From contig NZ_JAIVAC010000001.1 in the NCBI RefSeq assembly GCF_020171655.1, positions 496,001 through 560,000 of the forward strand: a stretch of 64,000 nucleotides of DNA, in the 5' to 3' direction. The translations under genes and the position numbers were made by a program. The notes under the pieces were generated by a model. It did no database searches. It saw nothing but the letters and a program-made list of their open reading frames with translations, and was not told where the DNA came from. Within the stretch, counting starts at the first letter, position 1, and each line of letters opens with the position of its first letter. Below are positions 47,797 to 56,087 of the stretch, one piece after another. The DNA is from Exiguobacterium aestuarii. Its GTDB lineage: Bacteria; Bacillota; Bacilli; Exiguobacteriales; Exiguobacteriaceae.

Positions 47797-48752
47797 GCTT
47801 CTTAGAAGTCCTCTATATCGTCGTACCGGTTGCACTTGCCTATGCGACTCCACTCATTATCGCAGCACTCGGTGGGATTTTCAGTGAACGCTCTGGTGTC
47901 GTCAACATTGCCCTTGAAGGGATTATGATCATCGGTGCCGCAACAGGGATCATCACGACGCTCACGTTAACAGACTTAGGAGCCGGTGTATTTAGCCCAT
48001 GGATCTCCTTGCTCGTTGCGATGGTAGTCGGTGCACTATTCTCTCTCTTCTTGGCTGTCCCGGCCATCCTATGGCGTGCAGACCAAACAGTTCTTGGAGT
48101 AGCAATCAACATGCTTGCGATTGGTCTCGCCATCTTCGTTGTGCGTGTGCTTTACAACAAAGGTCAAACTGACTTTATCGAGTACCGTATTGCGAAAGAA
48201 AATGTACCATTTTTATCAGATATTCCTGTTCTAAAAATGTTCTTCATTAACGTGCAATACACGTCATTCGTTGCCATCGCTTTAGCGTTTGTCGTCTGGT
48301 TCGTTATCTTCAAGACGCCATTTGGACTTCGTCTTCGTTCAGTCGGAGAACACCCGATGGCCGCTGACACGATGGGGATCAACGTCACAAAAATGCGCTT
48401 TATGGGCGTCATGCTCTCTGGTGCATTTGGTGGTCTTGCCGGAGCGGTATACGCCGTCACGGTTACGACGAACTTCAGTGGAACGACAATCGTTGGTCAA
48501 GGGTTCTTGGCGATTGCTGCAATGATCTTTGGGAAGTGGAATCCGCTCGGAGCGCTCGGCGCTGGATTGTTCTTCGGGTTCGCCCAAGCGTTATCGATTA
48601 TCGGAAGCAACTTGCCTGTCATCAATAACGTGCCGCAGCTTCTACTTTTGATTGCACCTTACGCACTCACGATTCTTGCGCTCGCTGGACTCGTCGGTCG
48701 TGCAGATGCACCGAAGTCGGTCGGTATTCCATATATTAAAGGAAAACGTTAA
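47793..48752 (+). CDS. nupQ: Nucleoside ABC transporter permease, NupQ-like
   Basis: The second permease (319 aa, about eight to nine membrane segments) has the same family layout: GGIFSERSGVVNIALEGIM, GLRLRSVGEHPMAADTMGI and SGAFGGLAGAVYAV. It pairs with NupP to form the membrane channel. A strong terminator follows. The palindrome GGACATATGTCC lies 10 bp after its stop codon. Confidence 0.93.
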   Translation: MSFLEVLYIVVPVALAYATPLIIAALGGIFSERSGVVNIALEGIMIIGAATGIITTLTLTDLGAGVFSPWISLLVAMVVGALFSLFLAVPAILWRADQTVLGVAINMLAIGLAIFVVRVLYNKGQTDFIEYRIAKENVPFLSDIPVLKMFFINVQYTSFVAIALAFVVWFVIFKTPFGLRLRSVGEHPMAADTMGINVTKMRFMGVMLSGAFGGLAGAVYAVTVTTNFSGTTIVGQGFLAIAAMIFGKWNPLGALGAGLFFGFAQALSIIGSNLPVINNVPQLLLLIAPYALTILALAGLVGRADAPKSVGIPYIKGKR

Positions 48753-48780
48753 TCCAGAATAGGACATATGTCCATTTCGG

Positions 48781-48817
48781 AAAGGTTGTTTGGTGCTTAA
48801 GCCAAACAACCTTTTTT
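48781..48817 (+). terminator. Terminator after nupQ
   Basis: AAAGGTTGTTTGG (48781-48793) and CCAAACAACCTTT (48802-48814) pair perfectly over 13 bp; the T run continues to 48817. Confidence 0.92.
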
Positions 48818-48865
48818 GTTATACTTGGCTAGAGCTGTCATGATTAGAGTGGGATAGAGCAGTGA

Positions 48866-48905
48866 ATAAAAAAGACATATCGGTCATTTGACCAATATGT
48901 CTTTG
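48866..48905 (-). terminator. Terminator of fer
   Basis: Reading the minus strand, AAAGACATAT (48895-48904, complement) pairs with ATATGTCTTT (48871-48880), with inner GGTC/GACC pairs, and ends in a T6 run at 48868-48873. It stops transcripts of the ferredoxin gene. Confidence 0.85.
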
Positions 48906-48910
48906 CAAGT

Positions 48911-49189
<279 letters not shown>

Positions 49190-49217
49190 TTAGAAATCAA
49201 TCTACTGTCTACGAGTA

Positions 49218-49246
49218 ATTGTAGTCTACATACCCAATTATTTCAA
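49218..49246 (-). promoter_or_regulatory. Sigma-A promoter of fer
   Basis: On the minus strand, TTGAAA (49246-49241) and TACAAT (49223-49218) are 17 nt apart. Confidence 0.78.
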
Positions 49247-49301
49247 TGAGGAAACGAGTGTCTTTTTGGTAGGATAATGATTTTTTTAAGGATGTGACGA
49301 C

Positions 49302-50324
49302 TTGGTTCATTTAGCAGATGGAGTTTTACTGCTGGCCATTAAGCGATTAAATGGGGAACGGAGTGAACGTAGCCTGTTCCATGTCTTGAACGGAAAGCGC
49401 TCGGCAACGACGTTACAAGATGCGTTCTTTTATGAGCTAGAGCCTGTTTTTGGTCAATTTCCTCAAACGACGTACTCATATGAATCTTTGTTAAAAGGAT
49501 TTGAAAAGCGGGGATGGCTGGACCGTAAACAGTTTAAACTGACAGAAGCGGGAAACCTATTGTCTTCACCTGAAACGGTAAAGGATTTATTCAATCGTTT
49601 AGGGGGAGAGCGCCGTGATTATAATGCGACGACGTGGAAACGTTTGAGCCTCTTTGTCCAGACATTCATGTCTAGGGAACATGAGAGGACGTTTTATCCC
49701 GTTCAAGCCGATCGACCTGCGGAACAGTGGGTCAAACAGTTGTTACAGATCGATCGAGATTGGAAGGTGCTTATGCAAACATTCCATCATGAGATCGAGG
49801 ATGCACTTGACATCATTGGGGACCCATATGCGACAGCGGTCGTCTATCGATTCACGGGAGCCTTCGAGACCGGTCTGACCTATGAACAAATCGCCAGTCT
49901 ACTTGATGTCGATGCAGAGACGGCTCGCCTCTATTTTTTAGCAGGATGGAATGAGCTGTTAACTGTGTTACCGAAAGAGGCGAAGCTTCGGGGTTTCACG
50001 TACGGACTATCGACTGAACGTATGACCTATTCAGCACGTGAATCGTATGATCTCTTCCTCAAAGGCTATTCGTTTCAACAAGTTCAATCGAGCCGCCGAC
50101 TACGAACGAGCACGATTGAGGATCATGTGGTAGAGATGGCGATGTATTTAGATATCTTTCCCCTCGATCAATTTGTTCCGAGCGACGATATCGTCACCAT
50201 CGAGAAACTGCGAGACCCAGAGAGCTGGGCTTTGAAACCTATATTTGAAAAGATGGGCAACGTGAGTTACTTTCAAATACGCCTTGTGTTCGCAAGGTTG
50301 AAACGAGGTGAGACATTTGTATGA
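49302..50324 (+). CDS. ypbB: YpbB-like protein, partner of RecQ
   Basis: A 340-residue protein in the place of B. subtilis ypbB, between fer and recQ. The C-terminal part (about residues 235-300, YDLFLKGYSFQQVQSSRRLRTSTIEDHVVEM) looks like the helix-turn-helix domain found at the end of many RecQ helicases. The middle has a GLTYEQIASLLDVDAETARLYF helix-turn-helix-like stretch. Function is not known. TTG 49302 is the likely start, 9 nt after AAGGA. The end overlaps recQ by 8 bp. Confidence 0.8.
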   Translation: MVHLADGVLLLAIKRLNGERSERSLFHVLNGKRSATTLQDAFFYELEPVFGQFPQTTYSYESLLKGFEKRGWLDRKQFKLTEAGNLLSSPETVKDLFNRLGGERRDYNATTWKRLSLFVQTFMSREHERTFYPVQADRPAEQWVKQLLQIDRDWKVLMQTFHHEIEDALDIIGDPYATAVVYRFTGAFETGLTYEQIASLLDVDAETARLYFLAGWNELLTVLPKEAKLRGFTYGLSTERMTYSARESYDLFLKGYSFQQVQSSRRLRTSTIEDHVVEMAMYLDIFPLDQFVPSDDIVTIEKLRDPESWALKPIFEKMGNVSYFQIRLVFARLKRGETFV

Positions 50325-51735
50325 ATCGACATTGAAACGCGTGTTCGGATATGATTCATTTCGTCCTGGGCAGCATGAAATCATCCACTCCGTTGTAGAG
50401 GGACAAGATGTATTAGCCGTCATGCCGACAGGGGCAGGGAAGTCGTTGACGTTTCAACTCCCTTCGTACATCAAGAACGGGGGATTGACGGTCATCGTCT
50501 CGCCTCTCCTCTCCTTGATTGAAGACCAAATGCTCCATATCCGAGAGCGGGGAGAACGTGGCGTCGCACGTTTGACGTCGATGGAGTCTTCTGAAGAAAA
50601 GCAAGAAATCATCAATCACTTGAAACGTTATCGATTTTTATATCTCTCCCCCGAACAGTTGGCCGTTCCGTACGTTACACGCGCACTCTCAAACGTGAAG
50701 ATTCAAATGCTCGTCATTGACGAGGCGCACTGTATCTCACAATGGGGTCATGAGTTCAGACCGGAATATGCGCGTTTAGGCGAACTACGTAAACAAATCG
50801 GGAGTCCTCAGTGCATGGCCGTCACGGCGACGGCACCGGAGAGTGTGAAGCAAGATATTATTGAAAAGTTGGCACTCTTTTCACCTGAGCAGTTCGTCCA
50901 TTCCGCGAATCGACCAGAAATTCGATTGATGGTCGAACGACTTGAAAAAGAGAAGAAACTTGATCGGCTAAAAGAATTGGTCCGAGATGTTCCAAAACCT
51001 GCAGTCGTCTATACGGCGACACGTCGGGAAGCCGAGGCATTGGCGTTTGAACTAGAGGACGCGTTGTTTTATCACGGTGGTATGTCAACGGAAGACCGGC
51101 GGCTCGTACAATCTCAATTTTTACGGAATGAAGTGTCGGTCATGGTGTGTACGAGTGCATTCGGGATGGGCGTGAACAAAGACAACGTCCGCTCTGTCAT
51201 CCACTATCAAATCCCTGCGACGGTGGAAGCATATATGCAGGAGATTGGTCGTGCAGGTAGAGATGGAGCAGCGGCGTTTGCTGTTCTCCTTTATGCGGAT
51301 GGGGATGAACGCATTCAGCAGTTTTTAATTGACGGTCAATATCCAAAAGACGAAGAGATCCGCTTAGCATACTTTGAGTGTGAGAATGGCACGAAACTTT
51401 CGCAATTACCCCGTTTATTAAGAATGAACGAAGAAGACCCGAAATTCCTTCTTTTGAAGCAGATGCTGTCTGAACGCTCGCTTCAAGAGGCGCTCGATTG
51501 GGTAAAAGAAAGAAAACGTGATCGCTATCGTCAGCTCGGACAGATGATGGATTATGCACTTATCCGAACGTGCCGACGTGATTATTTACTCCGTTATTTT
51601 TCGGAGCCGACAATCGACCAAGAGGAATGTTGTGATGTGTGTGGGACGATTGAGTTCCCTGAGACACCGCAAATCGTTCGAAAAAATGTGACAGAATGGA
51701 AAATACGGTTGACGCAAATCTTTTCCTTTGAATAA
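50317..51735 (+). CDS. recQ: RecQ-family DNA helicase, short form
   Basis: RecQ helicases unwind DNA 3' to 5' in repair and fork restart. Walker A PTGAGKS (Lys42), the DEAH box (VIDEAHCISQWGHEFR) and motifs IV-VI (GMGVNKDNVRSVIHY, EIGRAGRDG) are complete. A zinc-binding segment with Cys in RTCRRDYLL and ECCDVC ends the protein. With 472 aa it has no HRDC domain. TTG 50317 is chosen, 5 nt after GAGGTGAG, which lies inside the end of ypbB; GTG 50308 would overlap that site. Confidence 0.92.
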   Translation: MYESTLKRVFGYDSFRPGQHEIIHSVVEGQDVLAVMPTGAGKSLTFQLPSYIKNGGLTVIVSPLLSLIEDQMLHIRERGERGVARLTSMESSEEKQEIINHLKRYRFLYLSPEQLAVPYVTRALSNVKIQMLVIDEAHCISQWGHEFRPEYARLGELRKQIGSPQCMAVTATAPESVKQDIIEKLALFSPEQFVHSANRPEIRLMVERLEKEKKLDRLKELVRDVPKPAVVYTATRREAEALAFELEDALFYHGGMSTEDRRLVQSQFLRNEVSVMVCTSAFGMGVNKDNVRSVIHYQIPATVEAYMQEIGRAGRDGAAAFAVLLYADGDERIQQFLIDGQYPKDEEIRLAYFECENGTKLSQLPRLLRMNEEDPKFLLLKQMLSERSLQEALDWVKERKRDRYRQLGQMMDYALIRTCRRDYLLRYFSEPTIDQEECCDVCGTIEFPETPQIVRKNVTEWKIRLTQIFSFE

Positions 51736-51776
51736 TATCATAGTAAAATGATAAAAAAGGTAAAGGAGGGCATACG

Positions 51777-51977
51777 TTGCGACATCGGAATCAGGCAGAT
51801 TCTTTGCGCGAGCAGTTGGCGGACACGTTGCCGTCTCGATCGGAGAGGCAAGAGCATGAACGGAAGAGGAAGTTAAATGATAACTTGATGAAGCGCCCGT
51901 TGGCGATGACTCTAACTTTCGCCATGTTAGCGATTATTCTCATTTTCATATATATCGGGCGAGATGCCATTTTTTAA
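51777..51977 (+). CDS. Small single-pass membrane protein in the ypbE position
   Basis: This 66-residue protein has a charged, basic N-terminal part (about 45 residues, rich in Arg, Lys, Glu) and one hydrophobic segment near the C-terminus (MTLTFAMLAIILIFIYIG). A strong AAGGAGGG lies 6 nt before TTG 51777. B. subtilis has ypbE here, with a similar cytoplasmic part and membrane helix but also an outer LysM domain. No LysM sequence follows here; a terminator comes 4 nt after the stop. It may be a reduced YpbE, but the similarity is of shape and place only. Confidence 0.6.
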   Translation: MRHRNQADSLREQLADTLPSRSERQEHERKRKLNDNLMKRPLAMTLTFAMLAIILIFIYIGRDAIF

Positions 51978-51981
51978 GAAG

Positions 51982-52009
51982 GGTACGGACATGGTCCGTG
52001 CCTTTTTTT
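51982..52009 (+). terminator. Terminator of the ypbB-recQ operon
   Basis: GGTACGGAC (51982-51990) and GTCCGTGCC (51994-52002) pair with one wobble over a 3-nt loop; seven T follow. Confidence 0.88.
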
Positions 52010-52105
52010 ATTTTGGGAAAATACTCGATTGCACAATAAAAGGGGTAAACCTTTTCAATTGAGGATATACTTATATCATAGAACGAATAAGAGAGGAGGG
52101 CGGAG

Positions 52106-52969
52106 ATGCCGAAATACTCCATTAAGACTGTGGCGACGTTGACCGGTGTCAATCCAACGACCATTCGAGCATGGGAACGGCGATATCAATTTATCGTACC
52201 GAGCCGAACCGAATCAGGTCACCGCCTGTATTCAGATCAAGATGTCGAGAAAATTAAGTGGGTGGTAGACAAGCAAAAAGAGGGATTGACGGTCTCTCAA
52301 GCCATTCAACAACTCCACCAAGCTCCTGAACCAGAACCGAAGTTTGCGAAGCTTTACGATGAAGAGTTGAAGGATGCCCTGCTTCAGGCATTGCTTTCTT
52401 TTGATGAGCGGACCTCGCATGATCTAATTAATCGTGCGTTTAATACGTTCAGTTTTGAAAAGGTGACAAAAGATATCATCGGACCGTTACTGATGGATAT
52501 TGGTTCAAAGTGGGAGCAAGGAACGATTACGATTGCCCATGAGCACTTCGCCACGGCGTTTTTACGAGCGCGTCTTTCTACGTTGTCACTTCAAATGCCG
52601 ATGAATCCGTTTCTTCCACGAGTCACTTGTGTCTGTGCACCGGGTGAGATGCATGAAATTGGATTGCTGTTCGTCACACTTTATTTGCGTCAACATGGGT
52701 ACGACGTCATCTTTTTAGGAGCGGGCTTCCCGAAAGAAGATTTAAGTAAGGCGCTGCACGACATTAACACATCGTGCCTTATTTTTGCATGCACCTTGAC
52801 GGACAATATCCCGAACTTGTTAGAGGCGATGGAATATATTCAAGAAGAGCATCCTACATTAAAGATTGGGGCGGGTGGATACGCGGTCAGCCTCGAACGG
52901 AGTCAGTTCGATGATGCATTTCTTGGCGATGCGCCAGAAGAGTGGACGAAATGGTTATCAACTATTTGA
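52106..52969 (+). CDS. MerR-type regulator with cobalamin-binding domain, CarH-like
   Basis: The N-terminus is a MerR winged helix (KTVATLTGVNPTTIRAWERRYQ). A four-helix cap at about 85-165 carries Trp136 and Glu146-His147, the exact Wx9EH pattern of CarH-type sensors. A Rossmann B12 domain follows, with E-M-H183-E-I-G186 as the cobalt-ligand motif and GAGFP and GAGGYA loops. Known CarH proteins bind adenosylcobalamin, repress as tetramers in the dark and release DNA in light. Residue 137 is Glu where the Thermus protein has the His that binds cobalt after light. GAGGAGG precedes the ATG. No carotenoid gene is near. Confidence 0.85.
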   Translation: MPKYSIKTVATLTGVNPTTIRAWERRYQFIVPSRTESGHRLYSDQDVEKIKWVVDKQKEGLTVSQAIQQLHQAPEPEPKFAKLYDEELKDALLQALLSFDERTSHDLINRAFNTFSFEKVTKDIIGPLLMDIGSKWEQGTITIAHEHFATAFLRARLSTLSLQMPMNPFLPRVTCVCAPGEMHEIGLLFVTLYLRQHGYDVIFLGAGFPKEDLSKALHDINTSCLIFACTLTDNIPNLLEAMEYIQEEHPTLKIGAGGYAVSLERSQFDDAFLGDAPEEWTKWLSTI

Positions 52970-53029
52970 CACGGGATTAAAACGGGAGTAGCTTATTAGT
53001 AGGATTGAATATTCACTGGAGGTTTTCGA

Positions 53030-53608
53030 TTGAGATTTGAAAAACAAACAAAAGAACATCTTCGTGTATATGTGACTGCGAATGAGCTTTCGTTACGTGG
53101 AATCGCCATCGATACGATCGTGGGGGAAAACGGTCAACAGCTGTGGAAAGAATTACTTGAGACAGCAGAGAGTGAATACGGGTTTTCTCCGCAAGGAGCG
53201 GTCGATTTGAATGTGACGATGTTTCCACGCGATGGTCTCGTCATCGATGTTCAAAAAGGTGAGGCCATAGCAGAGCTTGATGTCGAGCAAGTTGAGATTC
53301 GACTCACAATTGATGTCATTCATCATTTGATTTATCAGTTTGATGATATCGAAGATGTGATTAACGCGTCGATTCAACTGTTTCCACATATACATGAAAC
53401 TGAGCAGGGTGGAGCACTTTATCACTATGAGGGACGGTACTATCTCCACTTCGTGGAAGTGCTACCCGAGAAAGTGGAAGAACGTCTCGCTGCCATTTTG
53501 TCCGAATATGGTAAAACGACTACGGTCAGTCCGTACGTCATGATGGAATATGGAAAAACGATTCAAACTGAACAGGCTGTGAAAGAGCTGTACGATGCAT
53601 TCGCATAA
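53030..53608 (+). CDS. MecA-family ClpC adaptor, YpbH-like
   Basis: The 192-residue protein has the MecA/YpbH layout: an N-terminal target-recognition domain (RFEKQTKEHLRVYVTANELSLRGI) and a C-terminal ClpC-binding domain (GALYHYEGRYYLHFVEV). MecA-type adaptors deliver substrates such as ComK to the ClpCP protease. The length and the place before the glutamate dehydrogenase gene fit YpbH rather than MecA. TTG 53030 follows CTGGAGGT by 7 nt. Confidence 0.85.
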   Translation: MRFEKQTKEHLRVYVTANELSLRGIAIDTIVGENGQQLWKELLETAESEYGFSPQGAVDLNVTMFPRDGLVIDVQKGEAIAELDVEQVEIRLTIDVIHHLIYQFDDIEDVINASIQLFPHIHETEQGGALYHYEGRYYLHFVEVLPEKVEERLAAILSEYGKTTTVSPYVMMEYGKTIQTEQAVKELYDAFA

Positions 53609-53622
53609 GTACGGCTTTTTTT
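53587..53622 (+). terminator. Terminator overlapping the end of the MecA-family gene
   Basis: GCTGTAC (53587-53593, inside the coding end) and GTACGGC (53609-53615) form a 7-bp stem with one wobble, followed by seven T. The left arm is therefore also coding. Confidence 0.7.
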
Positions 53623-53705
53623 ACTTTTCTGTTTCTATTGTTTTTGATATGTCCGTGTTATGATTAGACATGAATTTTCAGTAGTTAGTTGAAGGAGAGA
53701 TTGGA

Positions 53706-54632
53706 ATGAAGGTCGCTGTATTGTATGGTGGAGTGTCAGGAGAACGTGAGGTATCCCTCACAAGTGGACAAGGGATGATTGAGGCATTGACGGAGCGTGG
53801 CCATGAGGTCACGGCAATCGATTTTCATCCAGAACGCGCGAACGAGTTATTGACGTTAGATGTCGATGTCGTCGTCAGCGCATTACACGGGAAATATGGC
53901 GAAGATGGTCGCGTCCAATCGTTGCTTGAAATGGCGGGAATCCCTTACACGGGGTCAGGTGTCCTAGCATCTGCTCTTGCGATGGATAAGGCACGAGCGA
54001 AAATCATCTTCGCAGCATCAGGCATCCGTGTGGCGCGCGACGTGTTAATTGAATCTGTGGATTCGATTGATGCGAAAGTAGCTGAGTGGGGAAATGAGTT
54101 TCCGTGTGTCGTCAAGCCTGCACAAGAAGGTTCTTCGAACGGTTTGACAATTGCGATGGACGAGTCGATGTTACGTGCGGGAATTAATCGAGCATTTTCA
54201 TGTGATTCAGCAGTATTAGTCGAGCAGTACATTAAAGGAAAAGAATTGACGGTACCGGTCATCGGAAACTTCGGGAAAGAAGAAGCACTTCCTGTTATTG
54301 AAATCATTCCAAAAAATGAGTTTTACGACTACGAGTCGAAGTATACAGAAGGTGGTTCGATTCATGTTTGTCCAGCCGAAATCTCGGATGAGTTGACGAT
54401 GGAAGTGCAACAAGCGGCTGTCATGGCTCACCGTGCGCTCGGTTGCTCAGGGTACTCACGTTCAGATTTCCTCGTATCGGAATCGGGTGAAGCGTATATT
54501 TTAGAAACGAACACGCTGCCTGGAATGACGCCGTTGAGTCTCTTCCCGGACAGTGCGAAAACAGTCGGAATCTCGTATGGCGAGCTTTTAGAACGCTTTA
54601 TGGAGCTAGCACTCGAACGCGAGTCGAAGTAA
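53706..54632 (+). CDS. ddl: D-alanine--D-alanine ligase
   Basis: Ddl makes the D-Ala-D-Ala end of the wall precursor. The 308-residue ATP-grasp protein has the start VAVLYGGVSGEREVSLTSG, the KPAQEGSSNGL and YDYESKY loops and ETNTLPGMTPLSLFP at the active site. GAAGGAGAG precedes the ATG. It is a lone gene between a terminator and the glutamate dehydrogenase region, and serves the same pathway as murE at 35409. Confidence 0.96.
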   Translation: MKVAVLYGGVSGEREVSLTSGQGMIEALTERGHEVTAIDFHPERANELLTLDVDVVVSALHGKYGEDGRVQSLLEMAGIPYTGSGVLASALAMDKARAKIIFAASGIRVARDVLIESVDSIDAKVAEWGNEFPCVVKPAQEGSSNGLTIAMDESMLRAGINRAFSCDSAVLVEQYIKGKELTVPVIGNFGKEEALPVIEIIPKNEFYDYESKYTEGGSIHVCPAEISDELTMEVQQAAVMAHRALGCSGYSRSDFLVSESGEAYILETNTLPGMTPLSLFPDSAKTVGISYGELLERFMELALERESK

Positions 54633-54657
54633 GACATCTGGATCATTCCACACTTCA

Positions 54658-54693
54658 AGAAAACGCTTTCATTATTTTTGTAAAACCCTTTCA
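54658..54693 (+). promoter_or_regulatory. Tandem cre-like sites at the glutamate dehydrogenase promoter
   Basis: AGAAAACGCTTTCA (54658-54671) matches the CcpA consensus except for its first base. GTAAAACCCTTTCA (54680-54693) is a weaker copy 22 bp downstream, that is two helix turns. The second overlaps the likely -35 region, so repression by carbon source is expected, as known for rocG of B. subtilis. Confidence 0.55.
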
Positions 54694-54717
54694 AATTGAG
54701 CGTGTATCAGCTATACT
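54689..54717 (+). promoter_or_regulatory. Possible promoter of the glutamate dehydrogenase gene
   Basis: TATACT at 54712-54717 is a good -10. The hexamer 17 nt upstream is TTTCAA (54689-54694), a poor -35, which suggests a weak or activated promoter. Confidence 0.4.
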
Positions 54718-54778
54718 TTTAAACGAATACGAGGTTAATTCTTGGGGGAGAATTGACAATTTAGGGGAGGAAACCTTC

Positions 54779-56047
54779 ATGATTACGGATCAAGAAAAAG
54801 GTCATCAAAAACGAAAAAACATCTTGGAATCGACACAAGAGGTAATTCACGAAGCTTTAGATAAACTCGGCTATCCAGATGAGATGTACGAGTTATTGAA
54901 AGAACCGCTTCGCATGCTGACCGTTCGGATCCCAGTTCGCATGGATGACGGCTCGACAAAAATCTTTACGGGTTATCGCGCTCAACATAACGATGCGGTC
55001 GGACCGACAAAAGGGGGAATTCGGTTCCACCCGAGCGTAACTGAAGTAGAAGTCAAAGCATTATCTGTATGGATGAGTTTAAAGGCGGGGATTGTTGACT
55101 TGCCATACGGTGGGGGGAAAGGCGGAATCGTCTGTGACCCACGTGAAATGAGTTTCCGTGAAATCGAACGATTAAGCCGTGGTTATGTGCGTGCCATTAG
55201 CCAAATTGTAGGACCGACAAAAGATATCCCTGCTCCGGACGTGTTCACGAACTCGCAAATCATGGCATGGATGATGGATGAGTATAGCCGAATCGATGAA
55301 TTCAACTCACCAGGTTTTATTACAGGTAAACCGCTTGTACTTGGCGGTTCGCACGGTCGTGAAACTGCGACTGCGAAAGGTGTAGCCATCATGATTCGAG
55401 AAGCGGCACTCCGCCGTGGCATCGAACTGAAGGGTGCCCGTGTCGTTGTTCAAGGATTCGGGAACGCGGGTAGCTTCCTTTCGAAATTCATGTACGATGC
55501 CGGAGCAAAAGTGATTGCGGTCAGTGACGCTTACGGTGCGATCCATGACGAGAATGGCTTAGATATCCCGTACTTGTTAGACCGTCGTGATTCATTCGGT
55601 ACGATTTCGACGCTCTTCAAAAACACAATCTCGAATAAAGAGATGTTAGAACTTGACTGTGACATTCTCGTGCCAGCTGCTATCGAGAATCAAATCACGG
55701 AAGATAACGCCGATGCCATTAAAGCTTCCATCGTAGTGGAAGCGGCGAACGGACCGACGACGAACGAAGCGACGAAAATTTTGACGGAGCGCGGAATTCT
55801 CCTCGTGCCAGACGTATTGGCATCAAGTGGTGGGGTCACGGTTTCTTACTTCGAATGGGTACAAAACAACCAAGGTTACTACTGGACGGAAGAAGAGGTC
55901 GAGGAAAAACTTGAAAAAGTACTCGTTCATTCGTTCAACACTGTTTACAACACATCTTCAGCCCGCAAAGTCGATATGCGTCTCGCTGCCTATATGGTCG
56001 GTGTACGTAAGATGGCGGAAGCGTCACGTTTCCGCGGTTGGGTTTAA
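54779..56047 (+). CDS. NAD-dependent glutamate dehydrogenase (GudB/RocG type)
   Basis: This enzyme deaminates glutamate to 2-oxoglutarate in Gram-positives of this group. The 422-residue protein has the catalytic-lysine block PYGGGKGGIVCDP, the PAPDVFTNSQIMAWMMDEYS substrate segment and the Rossmann GFGNAGSF. It is intact, with none of the small in-frame duplication that inactivates GudB in laboratory B. subtilis, as far as the length tells. Its place matches gudB, while the cre sites in front resemble control of rocG. Confidence 0.93.
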   Translation: MITDQEKGHQKRKNILESTQEVIHEALDKLGYPDEMYELLKEPLRMLTVRIPVRMDDGSTKIFTGYRAQHNDAVGPTKGGIRFHPSVTEVEVKALSVWMSLKAGIVDLPYGGGKGGIVCDPREMSFREIERLSRGYVRAISQIVGPTKDIPAPDVFTNSQIMAWMMDEYSRIDEFNSPGFITGKPLVLGGSHGRETATAKGVAIMIREAALRRGIELKGARVVVQGFGNAGSFLSKFMYDAGAKVIAVSDAYGAIHDENGLDIPYLLDRRDSFGTISTLFKNTISNKEMLELDCDILVPAAIENQITEDNADAIKASIVVEAANGPTTNEATKILTERGILLVPDVLASSGGVTVSYFEWVQNNQGYYWTEEEVEEKLEKVLVHSFNTVYNTSSARKVDMRLAAYMVGVRKMAEASRFRGWV

Positions 56048-56050
56048 ATC

Positions 56051-56087
56051 AAAAAGTTCGGTCAACGCGTGTTGACCGAACTTTTTT
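56051..56087. terminator. Bidirectional terminator between gdh and ypdA
   Basis: AAAAAGTTCGGTCAAC (56051-56066) and GTTGACCGAACTTTTT (56071-56086) form a perfect 16-bp stem with a GCGT loop. T runs lie on both sides, so it serves the two converging genes. Confidence 0.93.

Noticed and set aside
53638-53670. Sigma-A promoter before ddl
   Set aside because: TTGTTT/TATGAT and TTGATA/TAGACA pairs are both spaced at 15 nt, so neither is convincing.
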